In this document: in pieces, positions 14,801-28,190 of the stretch
Numbering within the stretch: the stretch's first letter is position 1
How the letters are laid out: every line of letters begins with the position of its first letter
NCBI GenBank assembly: GCA_900708905.1
Contig: CAADRB010000027.1
Span: 1,342,076 to 1,406,075 of the forward strand
Length of the DNA: 64,000 bases
Direction of reading: 5' to 3'
Origin: Hymenolepis diminuta
Lineage: Eukaryota; Platyhelminthes; Cestoda; Cyclophyllidea; Hymenolepididae
Notes under the pieces: model-generated
What the model was told of the DNA's origin: nothing
What the model saw: the letters and a program-made list of their open reading frames with translations, nothing else
Databases searched by the model: none
Translations under genes and position numbers: made by a program

Positions 14801-16290
14801 TTCGAAAGACAGGAAAATTGAAAATTATACCACAGTAAACAGATAAAGTTATAATGATCACTAGACACCGGAATCAGTAGTTCCTTTAGGTATAATTAAG
14901 GTTAATCTAATCGTATATATATACATAACCTGCTCTTCAGGCTACTATTAATCTCGTTTCAGTAAAAATTTGGAAATCATCTCCGCAAAAAATATCTTAA
15001 TTCCTATACTTTATACCGCAAAATGGCATTTCTTAAACTTTCAGTTTGCATTGGAAATCAGAAAATAACTCACGCAGTCATGTATTAGACAAAGTTATCA
15101 ATTTCCCTTTTATAATCACGATTTATCATGACCGAAACATCCGTCCCATTTACTTTTCTCTTCTAAATCTATGAAACGCAGTCTCAAGGGAGTTTGTGAA
15201 GTTGTGAAGTGGATTACTACTACTTATATGCAATTTATTGAATAAATGAAAGCAAGGCTTTTACATTCAATAAGGTATCGAACATCGGCGGCTTCAAACG
15301 CCAAACCTTTGGTTGTTTTATTATGATTGGCTGAAACATCACACATCACAATTTTATTCTCAATTTAGTCCTCTTTTACACGATCCTCTCTCAAGTCGTC
15401 TTAAAACTAAGTTCAAAAGGGGTATACCTTTTAAAAGTGTAAGTTCAGGAATATCTCACAACAGCACCATGGTCATTTACAATTCACTAAGTAGAAAACC
15501 CTTCCCTTTTTTTTAGAAATTATAACATTGAAAGCAGTATTTCTCCTATTTTAACATTTATTTTGACAAGGATATTAATAGGTCACTGTCTTTTGTCAAA
15601 AACTAATTAAATGTATGAAAATAAAAGTTTTATTAACTCCACATTGAATAAACACAAAATAAAACAAATCCACCGCTTTAAATTAAGTTTCAATTAGATT
15701 GCTTAAACTGCTTCCGATTGTCAGAATTTGTCAGCAAATTGAAAACGATTAAACCACCTCTTTTTGAATTGCATGCTCTGCAGTTCAAAATTTGCGTAGG
15801 GTTACAATTTTTTATTTTGAAAGATTTTTCCTTGTCAATTTAATATAGCTGCGTGTCATATGCTCCTAAATAAAAATTTCCTAAATCAGTTTTATTTAGA
15901 CAAATTTGTGAGTAAATTTAGAACTGTCACCCAAATAATCAAATTTCACTATTAATTGCCTCGATTCTAATCATTTGAATGGGAAAATATGGCCTTATCA
16001 ACACAATACTTGTTCTAATAGGAACTAAAAAAATCGATTTTGCATCCTAACAACTGTTGATACATTTAATGAGAGTATTGGTAATATTATTAGTTAAGTT
16101 AGCAGTTAGAAGTCAAAGATTACTGATATTAGTATAGGGAGTACTCTACATTTTACTTCGCATTCTACAACATTTTTGATTTATATGAATTACCACCATT
16201 TAGTATTTTTCATTCCTATTAAGAAAAGTGCAACGCCACATGATCTGGGTAGAGAAAATGTATCCTGGAACCACTCTTATATTGACTAGA
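11886..16290. other. Gene-free stretch
   Basis: No exon is supported. The 240 bp after the pol relic (overlapping open frames on both strands at 12018-12253) may be its eroded continuation, but I cannot match it to integrase. The remainder is AT-rich with no recognised domain. Confidence 0.4.
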
Positions 16291-16295
16291 ATCAA

Positions 16296-16355
16296 ACAGC
16301 GTGGTTGACCGCCCGCATCACTGGATGCTCACCGAAGAATTAATGTTTATTTATT
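16296..16355 (-). repeat. tRNA-derived SINE family, partial copy
   Basis: Only the distal part of the family is present. It shares the GGTTG, CCGCATCACTGGATG and CACCGA-like blocks with copies at 34668-34800, 44680-44795 and 53582-53700. Both promoter-box regions are missing or eroded. Assigned by similarity only. Confidence 0.4.
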
Positions 16356-17504
16356 GATCTAGAATATTGCATTGATGTGGGATTTTACTTCCACTTGGCG
16401 AACTTAACACGCTCTCTTAATTTTGTCCCCCTCTTGGAAGATCCTTTTGACAAGAGTTCGAATTAAATTAAAACTTATTATTGTGAAGGAAATTCTGGTT
16501 TTTTGACTTATTCATCACTTTTATTTTTATAAGACCCGAAACAATCAGAAATCGTAGTGATTCGATAATATTAAACATTACGACACCAATATGTGAATTC
16601 TGTCACTTTAAAAATATGGACAGTTAATGCTCAAGACTTCAGTCAGAGTACCACGTTTCTCTCACCCTGATTTCAATACCCGCTTTTTGTTCAACCCCTC
16701 TCTCGACTTACACTCATTTGGATACACATTGATACTTTGTCATTTCATTTTGTTGGATCGTTGCAGAATAATCAATATTAGTACAATATCCTCCCAATAC
16801 TCTTCATGCTATTCGGTTTACAGAACATTTTGTTCAACTTTTTACATTTTTATTTGTTTGAATTATTCCGCGTTTTGTCACTTCCTGTTCTAATAGTTGT
16901 ATTGTGTAACTGACTACAAGGCATTTTTTATTAGCATAGCGTTAATTTTGTGCAAATTGATATTCTCTCCCTGGAGATATGCTATACTTAGCTTCGTGCA
17001 AAAAAGTATGCCCACATACATCAAGACGCAAATGATTCAACTTACAGCAATACATTGACATTCGTGAGGGCTTAGAACACTCAACATATCGTCTTTCAAA
17101 GTGCACGAAATTGAATTGACCCAACTGCGTACGGCTTGATTTTATTTAGAGGTGAACATTGATAGATTAACTTACCACAGCTCTACAACGATAGTATTAA
17201 CTCCCATTACCCTGCTAATGACTAGACTATTTTAACAAAATAATTTATCTGAAGCGATGCTGGAGCTTAAGTGAAGTAGAATTTTCCTGATTCCCCGACT
17301 CCCACTACAATTGTCCTTACTCCCTCGCAATGGAACTCAGTATTCAAATATTTCCCATGATTGAAGGTTGCAAAATTGTTTCGCCTTGTCATAAGAAATA
17401 AACTAATGATCATAGGCAGCTGACATTGAATAACAGTAAGTCCAACAAGTGATAAATGGGAAGGTATCAAAAACATTCGGAGAACAATATCGAAGTAATC
17501 GAAC

Positions 17505-17745
17505 AGTCCAATTTCATTTGATTTTTGAACTCGGTTTTTGCAATACTAACTAAACGGGCAATTCACATCCCAAAGTTCGAATTTCATGAATCGTTTTCCG
17601 GATTGCAGCAGATGCTTATCAACGCCATTCAGTACTTATTGACCGGTCTTGTCGTTTCAATTCATTTTTTTCTTCCAACAAGTAAGGAGATAATTAACTT
17701 CCACAGAGTAGAGCTTCAGTACAGCAAAGATGAGATATAAAAAAA
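17505..17745 (+). repeat. Dispersed repeat family A, copy 1
   Basis: It aligns with 32015-32250 across a TTTCATTTGATTT start, an AACTAAACGGGC / ACCAAATGGGC block, a CATGAATCG / CATGAATTG block and a TTTCTTCCA end. Related copies lie at 20340-20590 and 49640-49745. The open frame 17525-17740 lies in the repeat and is not treated as a gene. All four copies are on the plus strand. Class unknown. Confidence 0.6.
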
Positions 17746-17749
17746 TATT

Positions 17750-19015
17750 GACGTGACAAGCGCCGTAAACTGGGTTCACACAAGGTGAGTCCCACCATGA
17801 CTTGTTCTCATGAAAGTAGATAGTAATTCCTGTAATGCCTCTTTTAAGAAGACAGCACACAACCAAAACTCTATAGACTAGCGTTAACCTACGAGAGTAA
17901 CTGTGCTAATAAGTGGCTTCTCTACATTTAAACCCTAAAAATAAGTAGGTCGGTCATCAACATAATTGCTACTTCCTCGTCGAAATTTCACTTATAAGAT
18001 AAACTTAATTAAGCTAAAGTAATTCTAACAAATTAAAATACAGTTCAAGTTCACAACTACATAAACCTGTAGTTTTACTACTTCAATGTGAGCGTCAGTC
18101 ACTTCCGTTTTGCTATGGTAGATTAAATTACTTCCGATCGCCGAAGATTTTACAGTACACTCCAATTTATAAAATTCGATATTTGGAAGTCAACTAGTTA
18201 ATATATCCAATAATATTTCACATATTAGCGTTTACTAAACCCATTTATAAGAAATGGGAATTGATTTGAGCTAGATTAAGCTTCTCTGTTTGCACTGCCA
18301 ATATTATATTATCGGATTCATTATAAATGAGCTGTAGACTGGGGATTTTCTACTCATTGGTGAAATGTATTATGGTGAACAATTCAACGATATTTGCAAG
18401 AAGAACGGTGGCCTTTAAAAGCAAATCTTCGTTTATTAGCGGTCAGCTTGCACTTCAGTAGAGCAACCTCCGGAAGAAAAGCATCGTTGAAAGCAAATCT
18501 GTGTTGGTTTTTGTGCAGCAAGGTGATATATGCGATGGTTATAAAACGGTTATGCGGTAGGCTAGCCATCAATCGACCTCTGTCACAGAACAAGAAATAC
18601 TGCCACTCTGCAAAAGAACTAAATTAATAGATTAAGATGTAAAGAAAGGACTAATGGCTACATTCCACATTTACGCTAACTGCAACCGTGAATTGCATAT
18701 CAAGTTTTGTTTCATTTTATTATTGCCTTCATCGCATAGTTCTGCCACTGGCCCACCAATCTGGCCTTTAGGCAGTTTACCGATTTTTCCCGTAATATAA
18801 CACCTGCATTGTAATTTCAGCTTATTGGTTACAAGGTCACCGTCGCTTTTCTGTTCCTCTCTAATAAATTTATACCACTTACTCTCCCAAATTCCTAGTT
18901 TAAGTTATTGCAGTTGGAAAGGGTACTGGGTTAGTGCTGCTGTCTCCTAAACCAGAGCCACTTCTATAAGTTAATTAATTTTTTTCAAGATCGTATCAAA
19001 TATACAAATTAGACA
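17750..19015. other. Gene-free stretch
   Basis: Open frames on both strands at 18384-18627 overlap each other and share no family signature. Nothing else is recognised between repeat family A and repeat family B. Confidence 0.4.
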
Positions 19016-19020
19016 AAAAG

Positions 19021-19155
19021 ACGCATAGCTTACAAATTCTAGTCGATTGAAGAGAGAAGGTTCTTGGAAACCTTACAACAAATTATTTCACTTCGATATT
19101 CTATTCCAACTTTTACCTGCAGCCTTCAGCTCTAAAGCTCGCATTTATTCATTTA
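19021..19155 (-). repeat. Dispersed repeat family B, copy 2
   Basis: On the minus strand this copy ends with CTAGAATTTGTAAGCTATGCG-like sequence, as do the copies at 30110-30242 and 42980-43105. It shares the TTGTAAGGTTTCCAAG / GTAAGGTTTCATAG block with copy 1 at 6788-6908. It lies just beyond the 3' end of the RPE gene, on the same strand. Confidence 0.7.
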
Positions 19156-19682
19156 TTTCATTGACCAGCCTTTAATTTAAGATAATTATGTGAAAGCACA
19201 TAAAAAACCTAAAGCATTAGAAGAACGATTGCGTGGTAAATTTCCTCTTTGTATGCTTGTATCCTCCGAGAAAATTTTAATCTTAGAGCGTCCTAGAAGT
19301 TGTTAGTACTACTGACACAAAAAATCAATAATAATAATTTGTATTCAATTTATTTCTATTATAATCGTGGTCTAACAAATATACCTTAAAATGGAAAGTT
19401 ATTTTTCTCAAAAATAATATTTGGTGGCAACATTATTCCCGATTTGCATCAGACCAAATTGTACAATAGTACGTTTTGTAAAAATTTTGACAATGCAAAT
19501 ACAGACTCACAAAAAAATTTTGTCAGTCTATTTCCATTCTAACTGTAATTGTAATTCACACAATAGGATTTCATTTTAGCCCAACAAAACTCAAAGGAAC
19601 CCAAAAAAGAGTAGACAAATTTGGTAAAAATACTTACAATGATGAATTATAATTTAACACAGCAGGATTAAATAGAAGGCAT

Positions 19683-22600
19683 TCACAATCCACAAACAGG
19701 ATTGCGCATCATTTTAATAACGGCAGCTGGATCGTCGGCACCTGTCACTGCACTTCCCGAGACGATCATATTGGCGCCATTCTGAAAAGTGATTAAACCA
19801 TGCTACTGAACATTTTCAGTACAAATATTTACTAAATTAAAAATACGTTGACATTTCGCCAACCACCAATAGAGAAAGTTAGTTGCGACAAATTAAACGG
19901 CACCACAAATGTGTCGCGAATAGAGTAGTATAAACATCAATAAGAATTGCACATCAATAGTTGTGCTTCAAAGATCATCATACTTCAAGACATTCGCGAA
20001 TTGTCTTCGGACCGACGCCACCATCAACTTCAATGTTTAATCCGTGATATTTCTCGCGAAGAGCTTTTACCTAAAATGGAAGGAAACAAATGAGTTGCAA
20101 TGAATGAATCAATATTTTTTAAGAATATAAATAGGTTCGTTTAATGTTAGGGGATCAAAGTTACAATTATTATTGATAAGATAGGTGTTGACTTAAACAA
20201 ACATGCTATTAACATTAGTACCCGGAAAAATACAAGAAATTATACAATTTTCAACTTGGAGAAAGCGACTGAAATCGAGTAACGGTACTTCTGATACGTG
20301 ATAGAAGGGAAATAATCGAAAATGTGTTAAGAGTAATATCAATTCATCAGAGAGCCTTACTCCATTTAATTTTTTGGATTCGGGTTGTACAGTATATTCT
20401 CAATGTGTAGCTGGAGTGCAAAAATTTGAAATTCACGATTTGGTACTTTGACTACTGAGTATATACTTGTCCTCGATATTCAGTGCATATTGACAGACTA
20501 TTTAATTGTGATGATCGGCAATATTTATCCTGCAAATGTTGAGAAAGCAGAATGATCTCACATGATTGTAGGTAAATTACATAACCTTATCGTGGCAGGG
20601 CTGACAGCTAAAATATTTAACTTAACAGGGCTCAATAATCAAGTTATTGGTTCATTATAGCCACAGTAACTAATTGTATTCTACAGCTAGGTTATAATGG
20701 CCAATTGCACTTATTATTAGATGTTGATCCAATGTTGATCAAAAGTTGCAGACTGAGTTTTTTAAAAAAGTAATGAGGTACGAACAGAATTTGCGAAAAA
20801 CCCAATTACGTTTGAATTTCAAGAAGACGAGTCTAACACCTCAAATTGATGATTATGCCATTATTAAGAAATTGACGTTCTTTCAACCTTTGTTTTGAGT
20901 CAGGCTGGACCAGAAGTGCTTGGGTGAGAGTTTTCCTATTTCCTGCGCTTGGGAAAAAACACCCCGACTGCTTTAAAGTGCATTTTTATCCTTCTGTAAC
21001 TACAAAGCTAACTTGGTAATAAATATTACGAGTATTCTACGTACCTGGTACTCTTTTCAAAATCAATTTTCGTCTAAGTAGAAGCTTAGTTTAGTCAAGA
21101 GCTCCTCGTCTTGAGCAGCCGTACTTTCAATTTTGGATTGTAGGCAGTGGTGTCAGCCTTTTATAAAATGACCATTTGAAACCTTAAAAGTGGAATCTTT
21201 CCTATGATTGGAATAAAACCGCCTACGTTAGCATTGTGAAATGCGTTAGGATTACCCTGTAACCACTTTTTTCAAAATAACATACTAGATAATGCAAAAT
21301 ATAATTCTTTTACTAATAAACTAGACAATTTTTGTATAATGGCGAGGTCAGTTAGAGGACTCAATGAAAAGTGGGACTAATGAAACAACATATTTAAGGA
21401 CAAGGTGAGCAAGGGCATTATTAGTACAACAGCAATAAGTATTATTTATAGGCCTATAGAGGAAACAGCAACCACAACGTAAGAATTAAGGAAGGACGTA
21501 ATTAGTAGATTTAATAGTGAAACTTGAAAAGGTCAGAAAACGAGCAGAGCAGAAAGCAATATAATTAGACATAAAATTTAAAATATACAAATATCAGAGC
21601 CAAATATCTGAGTGAAGGCCAAAACGCTAAGTCAAATGTTAAATGAACAAAATACGAAATTTATTTATTCAAATGATCAACCACTGGTTACTACACGCCC
21701 TTGAAATGACAATAATTAGCAACTACAGAGTATTTAATGAGATTTATTGATACCGATAAAACTTGTTGTAAAAATTTAAGTCCGATATAAACCTTAACCG
21801 AGGTCTAAAAAATTTGTAAAATTAGCGAACGCGATTGGTTTTTAATAACCACAAACAACACAAAGATTACCTTTGGCATCATATCAGCCATGAAGCTTTG
21901 ACCACCAAAACCAGGTTCCACAGTCATGACAAGAATCATATCAACCAGATCCACGTAGGGAAAGACTTCCTCGACCATGGTCTTTGGTTTGATCCCCAAG
22001 CCGACCTAGAAGCAATGGACTACTTAAAGAGAAAATCATACTAATAATGAGAACATGAGGGAAAAGCTCTGCACAGCTCAGTACCTTCATGTCGGCTTCA
22101 CGAATTTTGCGGATGCAACGCTCGACGTCATCGGCGGCTTCGAGATGAAATGTGTATTGGGTGGCACCGGCGTCACGCATGCCCTCAATCCACTAGATAA
22201 TGACGAGAAAAAGAACAAGTTAACATAAACGCCACGCCCAATTCATCCGTCCCTCCATCCTTGCTGATTTCACAACACAAAGAGTAGAATTACTGTTGCA
22301 ATTCATATTTTACAGACTGGATAATATTGAATGGTAAAGGAGGTGTAAGTTCATTAAATTTAAACACTGCGAAGTAAACTATACTCCTAATGCGAATATG
22401 ATCATCTTGTCACCTTGCTTCTAAATGACCTCCTTTCATGTTTCATACCGTAATGTACGAGTTTAATATTTCCCTAATTCAGATGTTTTCTAGTGATTAA
22501 AAGTTGTAAAAGACTTTACACTGCCACGGACAATAATAATAATGGTATCGATAATAAATGAGGGTTATATGTGAATACCCTAATATTTTCTTACTACTAG

Positions 22601-23659
22601 ATAAAGACTTGTGTGATCTTTCCGAACTTAGGAGAAAGTGCGGAACGAAGAAAAATACTCCATACTGTCAAATATTTCCATGAACATAGCTATTTTGGAG
22701 TTGGTCAATACGAAACTGTGAACATTGAAATGTTTTAAAAATTAGACATATTCCACTACTTAATTCCTTTTTTGATAGGTTAAATAAGTAGACGGGTTTA
22801 TTAATAAGGAAAATACTTCTGTATCATAAAAAAGATAGCTTTAGAGTAAATGAACTTAAGATTAAAAGCTCTTTTGGGGCTTGATATGATTTAATATATT
22901 CTATTTTCTGATGGGAGCATGCTTAATCATTACTACAGACACCTATGATCAGATAGGAAAATACAGAACCGTCAAATCAGAACTAAGTATTGGATGATGG
23001 TTATAAAGAAAAACTTCCATATCTGATATTTAAGAATTATGCAGATTGGAAATCGAACAATATCAAATTAGAACAATTAATAAACGAGGCTGATATAGCC
23101 CCAAGAAGTGATACGCAAACACCGAAATACAATGAGAACAAATAGCAATAGTACACAATAATTAACCACTGTACCTTTTCGGGCTCAGCGACCATCATAT
23201 GAAGATCTAGGAAAGTTCCCTTTGGTAGTTTTGGCTTTAGACAGGCTACAACAGGATGTCCAAAAGTGATGTTGGGAACAAAGTGTCCGTCCATAACGTC
23301 CAAATGAAGGTAATCGGCGCCGGCATTAAGAAGCTTGGTAGATAAATCAGTTAAGGAGGAGAGGTCACCATTAAGCACCGATGGACCTATCCAGACATTG
23401 TTTGCACAGGGAACATTTGAACTGTGGAAATGATTAGAGTGATCTAATAAATAACATTAAACGAACTTTACTCAGTGTACAGGATATAAGAAAAAAAATG
23501 AGGAGAAAGTAAATATGCAAAGAATGCTTCTTAGGAAACAAAATATTTAATTCCATATAAAAATATTTTTAAATATGAAAAAAGGCATTTTTAAAAGAAA
23601 TGAATAAGCAAAAATCTACTTATAAATCCTTAAATAAAACATAGAGCCTAACCTGACAT
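19683..23659 (-). CDS. RPE: Ribulose-phosphate 3-epimerase, six exons
   Basis: This enzyme interconverts D-ribulose 5-phosphate and D-xylulose 5-phosphate in the cytosolic pentose phosphate pathway. Minus-strand exons are 23659-23653 (ATGTCAG, a 7-nt candidate first exon), 23386-23175, 22192-22085, 22005-21871, 20070-19984 and 19781-19683 with stop TGA. All internal junctions are GT-AG and in phase, giving about 215 residues against 228 in the human enzyme. Visible family motifs are [19 protein letters not shown] (about residues 29-47; H30, D32), DLHMMV (H65), [21 protein letters not shown] and EVDGGVGP (D170), so the metal and catalytic residues are kept. The C-terminus is slightly shorter than human. 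The first exon is uncertain: its CAG|GTTAGG donor is excellent, but the acceptor at 23387 lacks a pyrimidine tract. An alternative acceptor at 23422 would need a different first exon. The gene is divergent from the HEI10-like gene. Its 1.8-kb fourth coding intron holds a family A repeat. Confidence 0.95.
20340..20590 (+). repeat. Dispersed repeat family A, copy 2 (inside an RPE intron)
   Basis: It shares GAGCCTTACTCCATTTAATTT, GATTCGGGTTGTAC and a downstream GTTGAGAAAGCA block with 32015-32250. It lies antisense to the RPE gene within intron 20071-21870, which suggests insertion after the intron was established. Confidence 0.65.
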
Positions 23660-24057
23660 ATCTACCAAATGTCAAATATTCAATAGTCCATTAACCTTGA
23701 AAAGGAGGACAATTATTATTGCTTTGCGATTAAAGCAAATTCAGATTATTAATATAATTTTCCAATTCATTTCTAAATAGTTTTCACTGCCTTATTATTA
23801 AGTATAGTTTATGCTAGCAAACTTTGTTATTTTTAAGAAATAAACGCATGGTTAATAAACAAATACGCTATACCATAAACGCGCAATAATATGCACACAG
23901 TAAATTTATATCAAAAAATATTCCAGTATACAAAAATAGTTATTCCTTAAATTTTGTAGTTGATACATGCATACAAATTATATATTCCTCAATGATTATG
24001 TATATTTTTAGTTGCACTTTTATTCCCGCATTATGTGAAAAGCCTTAAATTTATCAT
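23660..24057. promoter_or_regulatory. Shared divergent promoter region of RPE and the HEI10-like gene
   Basis: About 400 bp separate the proposed RPE start codon (minus strand) from the HEI10-like start codon (plus strand). I see no clear TATA box at either end. The arrangement suggests a bidirectional promoter, but that is inferred from geometry alone. Confidence 0.4.
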
Positions 24058-25077
24058 ATGTTATCGCGCGAAATTGAACTGGCCTGTAATTACCGAAAAT
24101 GCAGACAGCCCTTACTAGAAACAGCTGTTGTAACTATTTGTCAGCATATATTTTGTCCTATTCATGGACCAAATCTTGAATCTGGACTTCGAACTAATTG
24201 TCCAGCATGCAATTCACCACTTGATAGAAATGCTAATGATTTCATTGAGGTATGCGTCTTGTATTTAATGATGAAACAATTAAATAGGTTGATCTACAAC
24301 CGTCTGATCGTTTTAAATCGTTGATCCTTGCTGGACAATCGCCACATGTTATATTAGATATTACGAAAAGAGCTATCAGCTTTTTCCAATTACAGCAATC
24401 TTTGAGGTCTCAATTTGTAGAATATGTTGCGGCAAAATCTGTTGAGAAGACGAAGCTGTTGGAAAAAGAGTTTAAATCTCTGACATTGAAAATGAAGGAA
24501 GAAAACTCCGTCCATGAACATATGAAGAAAGCAGTACGTTTAACTTTTTTTCATTTTTCAGTTAACTCAAGAATGTGAGGAGCTACGATCCAAATTAATT
24601 GCATCCGATCAAAAGTTATCTCAACTTGAACGAGAATGTCAGAAGTTAAGAGTCTCATCACGAAACGACGGTGGAAATATTAGCACCACGGAATCTGATC
24701 TTCTAAATAGATCATTTGCACGACCAAATAATATACCTAAGCAATCCTGGAATCCTGATCTAAAGCGAGCACATGAAGTTATGCGCATTTCTCCGGATTC
24801 AATGTCAGATTACAGTCCGATGAAAAGCTCTGTTCGTCTAAATCAAGACGGACACATGTTCAATCAGTCAATTCGACCAAATCGTGGTTCTCCATTTCGG
24901 TTCGTACCCGTTAACTCCACTAATCGCGAACCCAAAAATGATTGTACTTCAAAGACATTCCAGTTTAATTTCAGTAAATGATATTCACATGTGTAATTGA
25001 TGTTTCTTCTAGGTAACGATCGTCATCGAAATCGTAAACCGGGATTTCCCGATTTCTCTGGTACACTCAGCCGATGA
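24058..25077 (+). CDS. CCNB1IP1: CCNB1IP1/HEI10-like RING and coiled-coil E3 ligase
   Basis: CCNB1IP1/HEI10 proteins are RING-type ubiquitin/SUMO ligase-like factors that mark meiotic crossover sites and bind cyclin B in vertebrates. Exons are 24058-24249, 24288-24533, 24562-24973 and 25013-25077, giving 304 residues (human 277). All introns are GT-AG and very short: 38, 28 and 39 bp. Residues 10-58 form the RING-like finger with the family signatures CNYRKCR, CQHIFC, HG and CPACNSPL. Next come LILAGQSPHVILDI (human MVLAGLRPEIVLDI), a charged coiled coil at about 105-186, and a polar C-terminal tail. The 28-bp intron must be removed: reading through gives a stop 15 codons later, while splicing joins two halves of one coiled coil. 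The last exon (ending GTLSR) is inferred from a good acceptor and phase. A truncated form ending soon after the third donor is the alternative. Confidence 0.93.
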
Positions 25078-25079
25078 CG

Positions 25080-27965
25080 TTTGGCCTTTCGTTGTTTTTT
25101 TGAAAACCACTTTGATTTTATACATTTTCAATTGGTTTAATGACAGTTAAATACATTTAAACAACTCTGCTCAAGTGAACTGCTTTGATACTTTTCATTA
25201 TTTGGTTCGAGATTTTCATCAATTCAGTTGTGGATATCATCCTTTAAGGATATTCTAGAAATCCTTGAGTTGATTTCGCTTTTATTATCAAAAGGTCTTA
25301 CTTTATTTCGATTGAACACTCAGTAAGTAGAAAAATAAGATAGGCGTGGTCATCTAATTTATAAACTCCTGAAATTTCATAATAATTCTTACTTGAAGCA
25401 TATTTATTTGCTACGCCAAATCCAACCAATAATTTCGACATATATGAATAATTTGGATATACATTATCGTTACTAAGTTACAGTTTTAGATGGCTTATCT
25501 ATTATTACTTTTTCAATTAATTTGGGGAACCTTATCACCGCACATACATCGACATATCTTTCCACTTTTCGACATTTTGATCGCCATATGTTTACTCCTA
25601 GACACTCAAAGGACTTTCCCCTATCCCTTGACCTGAAATGTACGCCTTAAATATGCTAATTTGTTACCTTCAATCTTGATTTAATCGTGACGAAATCCCA
25701 ATATCGATTTAAAATCTATCACTGACCCGTATAGTCATCTCTTTGATCTTTATTAATCGTTCATCTTAATTGCCGTCCTCTTGATTACTAAATACTGACG
25801 TTATCGCCATTCCCTGATACGATGGTGCCATGCCACATCTCGCTTATAATCGATACTGAAATCAGCGTGCAATTTGAATGACCCCTCAATGTATAACGAG
25901 GTAGACGCTCTCTCATCAACCTGTGCACGTCGGGAGGCAACACTGCAGATCTATACATTATTGTTACAGTTCATTCTGTCTCCATCACGTCGTCTCTTTG
26001 GCTCCCTTATTATCCCACTTATTTTCATCAATAAAGCCCTCAACTAATTCTCTCATTGATCACTCTGGTGTACTTAGTTCTCCACATTAGATAAATCCCT
26101 TCAAACTACAACAACCGCCTTTTCAAGTTTTCCTGAAAATAAATTAGGAGACATCTCTATTTAATAATAAAAATATTATTCAATATACTAATACGGGCAA
26201 GCGGATGCATAGCTGTAGTAGGGGGAAAATAGTACTAGGAAAGGTTAGGAAGAGCCAGTTCATGAGAATCGGGAAAACTAATTATTCTCTTCCTAATCTG
26301 AATAATATATGTTGAGATGGTTCGTTTATGAAAATTAAAACATTCAGAATTTCGACTCTGGAATTCAATGTTGATAACTGCTCCCCAGGAACAGTGATCC
26401 TGTGGAAAGTGCAGAAGCATTGATTTCTTTTCGAAAAACATTCGCATTTTACTTGTTTCGTTTAAGGTGGGAAATTACGGTATTAGGGGCTGAAATTGAC
26501 CTAGTGGTCGTATGACCCTCCAAAACTGGATTTTCTTGGCGCCTTGATTAACTTACCTTAGCTATGACATTGCATAAGCGTTCATTTTAACTCTTCTAAA
26601 ATCTGATGACTCTAAAGAAACTTAGTTCCTCTCTACCATTACCAACTTGAAACCTCTATATACGCGTTTGTAATCCTACCTTTCCTCGGTTTGAAATATC
26701 ACGCCTATCCACTGCTTCCTCTCGATCTGATGAGTCAATGCGTCTCCTTTCTTTATCTTAAATCCTTCTGACAGCAAAATTGTTTAACTATAAGTGGAAT
26801 TTTTCCGTTTGAGATTAGACCACTTACCAAATTCACCTTCTACAAACTGCCGCATATACAAATGAACGGTCATATTATTTTAGGAAAACGAGTAGAATTT
26901 AGCGTAAAGAAGTCACTTATCTTACCGATGGACTTAGAAATAAGGGAATGATGATAGTTATGTTAGTTAAGAGACATCAAAATTAATACTTATTCCCGCC
27001 GGTAGAGATGTTACAGAACGCTACAGCTTTACCCAAACGAGAAACATTAGTAAAATATGACTATGGATGTATTAAACACAAACAAGAGAAAAGCGAGAGA
27101 TTTAAAATGCAAGGAACTAAGCGTCAGCGCAGCGTAATCGGAGACGAGGTTGCGATGTAGAAACCAAAATATGTTATGTAAGTTATGCGTTTTTCTTTCG
27201 CCAGATGACATATAAGTAGAAAAATATCTTCATTTAACAATTAGGATAGTGCAGAAATATGGATCAACATGTGCGTTTGAAATATAGCTGCAGGTCGTTA
27301 ATTCAGATCATGCAAAGCTAGTATCAGTCATATTTATATAGCAACGGGATTAATAAGGGAAAAAAGGGTGGAAAATAAAGCTTATTAAAAAGAAGATATA
27401 TTTTTCTGATAAATATCGTTTTCTGCTTTATAATAGTGGGAAAAATGAAGTTTAACATGATCACGCTCACAAATTATAGGAACTGATACTATATCAAATC
27501 TGTTGAAATTCAGTCTCCAATGGTGCCCGACATTCCGGCTGTATTTTCCACTTGCAAATAACTCAATATAAATTTTACTGATTTATAATAAGTAACAACA
27601 AAACAACGTCGGGATATGCTAATGCGATGTTAATTTGTAATTCCGCAGGAGATGGCTTCATCCTCTGAATTTGGACAAAGAAGATTTTCCGGAATTTTGA
27701 ATTTGGGATATCCTCCCAGCTCTGGGTTATTTCCAGCGATGAAGATGTCAAAATCATTCATTTCTCCTTGACCTAATATATACAACATATTTACTAAAGG
27801 ATAACAACTCAGCTAGACTCTTTAGGTGGTTAAGATATCTCTTCCACTCCTTCAATCAATCAAATTTCCATTAAAGAAAGGACAGTGAGATTTAAATGGA
27901 AATATGATGGGATATCCACAATCTCCAATCAAATTAAACGGTTCTCAAACGACAACTAATTCATA
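25080..27965. other. Gene-free stretch
   Basis: No exon is recognised. The segment 25790-26080 has a CAATAAAGCCCTCAA stretch similar to CAATAAAGCCCTTAA at about 6115-6130, but the flanks align too poorly to call an LTR pair. Confidence 0.4.
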
Positions 27966-27970
27966 CTCAC

Positions 27971-28190
27971 TGTTAGGAGTGATAATTATTTTCCCCCTCT
28001 CCCAATATTTCTTGTATGAATAAAAATATAATCGCTTTCTTTATTTTCCCACTGAACAAGACACTCGATAATTATTCCTTTTTGATTAAGCCGATACTGA
28101 TTGAGAATGAGTTTCATTAATACAAGCACGTTGACTATAACGTGTCTTGTGTTCCGCGGTGGATTATTGGCTTCCGTGTTAAGTTGCTTC
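27971..28190 (+). repeat. LTR-like repeat, copy 1
   Basis: The copy begins TGTTAGGAGTGATAATTATT. It runs through CTCCCAATATTTC, a TGAATAAAA block, GACACTCGA and AAGCCGATACTGATTGAGA, and ends near GTGTTAAGTTGC. The same order occurs at 28712-28950, 33767-33550 (minus) and 34059-34290. The TG start and the gag relic that follows copy 2 suggest an LTR. No partner copy or target duplication is seen, so this may be a solo LTR. Confidence 0.65.
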
